The translations under genes were made by a program, and so were the position numbers. DNA of 6,216 bases from Acidobacteriaceae bacterium (lineage in GTDB: Bacteria > Acidobacteriota > Terriglobia > Terriglobales > Acidobacteriaceae): the NCBI GenBank assembly GCA_003151875.1, contig PLYW01000389.1, forward strand, positions 1,456 to 7,671, in the 5' to 3' direction. The number at the start of each line of letters is the position of its first letter. Position 1 is the first letter of the stretch. Positions 4,568 to 6,216 of the stretch are shown here, piece by piece. Below the pieces are notes generated by a model that was not told the origin of the DNA, searched no databases, and was given only the letters and a program-made list of their open reading frames with translations.

Positions 4568-6216
4568 ATGATTGCCCGCACTCGAATGATTATCACGGCG
4601 CTGGTGGCATGTCATCTGTTTCTGCAGCCTGGCGTGTTAACCAGCCAGTTGCGCCCGCCCGGGCCGCCCAATGGTTCGGCTCAAGCTGCGTCCCAGGCAG
4701 GCGCGTCCGCAGCGGCTCCGGCCCCTGAAACTCCCACCCAACCGCAATTGCCGAACGGCTCGACCTCAGAGGGGGGACCTGGGCAGCAAAACCCGGCAGG
4801 CAAGCCCGGAGTCACGGTAAGAACCGACACCGGGGAGGAAGACAAACAAACTGAAGAGATCATTCAGCAGGAAATTCAGTCGGAGAGCAACGAACCGGAG
4901 TCGGGACCTCCGCGACCCTCCATGAACGTTGCCTTGGGTCGGGATGAAGTGCTGATTCGCGGCGACCACCAGGATTGGGACCAGGACATCTATAGGGCGC
5001 GTGGCCACGTTGTGATGCGGTTCCGCAACTACACACTGCACGCCGACCAGGTCACTTACGATTCCACCTCGGGGCAGACCAAGGCGGACGGGCACGTGGT
5101 CTTCGATGGGGGCGCCCACAACGAACACCTGGTGGGCACCCACGCCACCTACGACGTCAGCCGCGACACCGGAACGTTTTACGATGTAGTCGGGTCGACT
5201 GGGGTCAGGGTCAAGAGCAAAGACATGTTCCTTACTTCCTCGACTCCTTTCTTCTTCACGGGAAAGGTCGTGGACAAGCTCGACCCCGACCACTACCGGG
5301 TTCACCACGGCTACGTCACTTCCTGCGAGCTACCGAAACCGAAGTGGCAGTTCAACTCCCAGACGGCCTTCGTGGAAACGGGCGCCGAAGCCACCATGCA
5401 TCACGCCACCTTGCGCATCGAGGGCATTCCCATCTTCTATTTTCCCTGGGTGGAACACCCGGTCGATAACCTGGGGCGCCAGAGCGGCTTTCTTATGCCG
5501 CTCTTTGGGCAGTCGACCACCCGGGGCACCATCCTGGGAGACGCGTTTTTCTGGGCCATCAATCGCAGCAATGATGCCACCATCGGAGCCTCGCTTTACT
5601 CCGCACGGGGTTGGGCGCAACACGCGATCTTTCGCTCGGTCGGCTATAACTACCAGTTCCGGGCCGAATATTTCGGAGTGATTGACAACGACGGCGCCCC
5701 CAAGGGGCAACCCAACCCGGGGCAGAACCAGGGCGGCCAGGAACTGAGAGCCAACGGATCGATCCAGTTGCCGGAGGGATTTCGCGGGGTGATCTCGGCT
5801 GACTATCTCAGCTCGTATCTGTTTCGTGCGGCTTTCGCCGAAGGCTTTGCCTTGCAATCCATCAGCTCGGAGGTCCGCTCCTACGGATTTCTCAGCAAGA
5901 ACTGGAATGGATACGCGCTGGGCCTGCAAGCCGGGCTGTATCAGTCCTACCAGAGTACGACTCCGGGAGAGGTGATCGATATCGCCCACATTCCCTCGCT
6001 GGAGTTTTCCTCGGCGGAACGGTCTTTCCACCGCTCCAACCTGATGTACGCCTACGATGTGGCTGGGGAAGGAATTTCCCGCTCCGAGATGGGATTTGAA
6101 ACCGCGCCGGTGGTCGGTCGCATCGACGCCCATCCTTTCATTTCCCTGCCTACATTTCTTCACGGATGGACGTTTCGACCGGAGGCCGGGGTACGCGAGA
6201 CGTATTACAGCCAGCG
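4568..6216 (+). CDS. lptD: LPS-assembly protein LptD (partial, C-terminus outside window)
   Basis: LptD (OstA/Imp) is the outer-membrane beta-barrel which, with LptE, inserts lipopolysaccharide arriving over the Lpt bridge into the outer leaflet. The visible 549 codons give: a signal peptide (R4, R6, then a hydrophobic stretch 7-25); a Pro/Ala/Gly/Gln-rich linker (about 27-90); an acidic segment (89-112); an LptA-like jellyroll domain (about 120-250, including YRARGHVVM, LHADQVTYD and KADGHVVF); and the start of the barrel. The barrel is marked by YVTSC-ELPKPKW (249-260), LRIEGIPIFYFPW (282-294) and RQSGFLMP (304-311), all strongly characteristic. C253 sits where E. coli LptD has C173, one of its disulfide cysteines; no other cysteine is visible in the mature part. 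A Gly/Pro/Gln-rich loop lies at 373-393. The ATG at 4568 is the first start after an in-frame TGA at 4547-4549. Family members run to 750-900 residues, so a third or more is missing. Confidence 0.92.
   Translation, partial: MIARTRMIITALVACHLFLQPGVLTSQLRPPGPPNGSAQAASQAGASAAAPAPETPTQPQLPNGSTSEGGPGQQNPAGKPGVTVRTDTGEEDKQTEEIIQQEIQSESNEPESGPPRPSMNVALGRDEVLIRGDHQDWDQDIYRARGHVVMRFRNYTLHADQVTYDSTSGQTKADGHVVFDGGAHNEHLVGTHATYDVSRDTGTFYDVVGSTGVRVKSKDMFLTSSTPFFFTGKVVDKLDPDHYRVHHGYVTSCELPKPKWQFNSQTAFVETGAEATMHHATLRIEGIPIFYFPWVEHPVDNLGRQSGFLMPLFGQSTTRGTILGDAFFWAINRSNDATIGASLYSARGWAQHAIFRSVGYNYQFRAEYFGVIDNDGAPKGQPNPGQNQGGQELRANGSIQLPEGFRGVISADYLSSYLFRAAFAEGFALQSISSEVRSYGFLSKNWNGYALGLQAGLYQSYQSTTPGEVIDIAHIPSLEFSSAERSFHRSNLMYAYDVAGEGISRSEMGFETAPVVGRIDAHPFISLPTFLHGWTFRPEAGVRETYYSQ

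Noticed and set aside
4766..5308. Minus-strand open frame of 180 codons
   Set aside because: Antisense to the LptA-like domain of lptD, which has clear family motifs; no independent support.
5330..6163. Minus-strand open frame of 277 codons
   Set aside because: Antisense to the lptD barrel region; low-complexity composition and no recognisable domain.

Overview
The window most resembles an Acidobacteriota genome, probably a Terriglobia-type soil bacterium. I infer this from the GC-rich coding style, a Gram-negative outer-membrane assembly gene (lptD) with a long Pro/Ala/Gln-rich N-terminal linker, a single-chain E1 alpha-beta 2-oxoacid dehydrogenase, and a GTCAT...ATGAC dispersed repeat of a kind I recall as common there. 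No ribosomal RNA or taxonomic marker is present, so the assignment rests on recognition only.

Layout. From the left edge to 1481 (minus strand, C-terminal end outside the window) lies a fused alpha/beta E1 component of a 2-oxoacid dehydrogenase complex, most like the branched-chain type. Its upstream region (1482-1604) holds a candidate promoter. Behind that is an imperfect inverted-repeat element (1605-1790), directly followed by the stop codon of a small minus-strand gene (1794-2138) for a two-helix membrane protein with a CxxC...CxxC zinc-ribbon-like tail. A 285-bp divergent intergenic region (2139-2423) is rich in perfect palindromes, including a 12-bp one and two identical 8-bp ones 22 bp apart. 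Then comes a plus-strand HAD phosphatase of the phosphoglycolate phosphatase type (2424-3137). It converges, with only 17 bp between stop codons, on a minus-strand RDD-family membrane protein with a long disordered N-terminal extension (3155-4246). A second divergent region (4247-4567) holds an inverted repeat and a possibly structured leader ahead of lptD (4568 to the right edge, plus strand, C-terminal end outside the window).

How the genes relate. The genes do not form one operon: each sits in its own transcription unit, with two divergent promoter regions and one convergent junction. Functions are mostly housekeeping: oxidative decarboxylation of 2-oxoacids, metabolite repair or phosphate-ester hydrolysis, and LPS export. 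There are also two membrane proteins of unknown role. I see no defence system, CRISPR array, tRNA or insertion sequence. The most unexplained signals are the palindromes upstream of the phosphatase gene and the possible three-way-junction leader of lptD.
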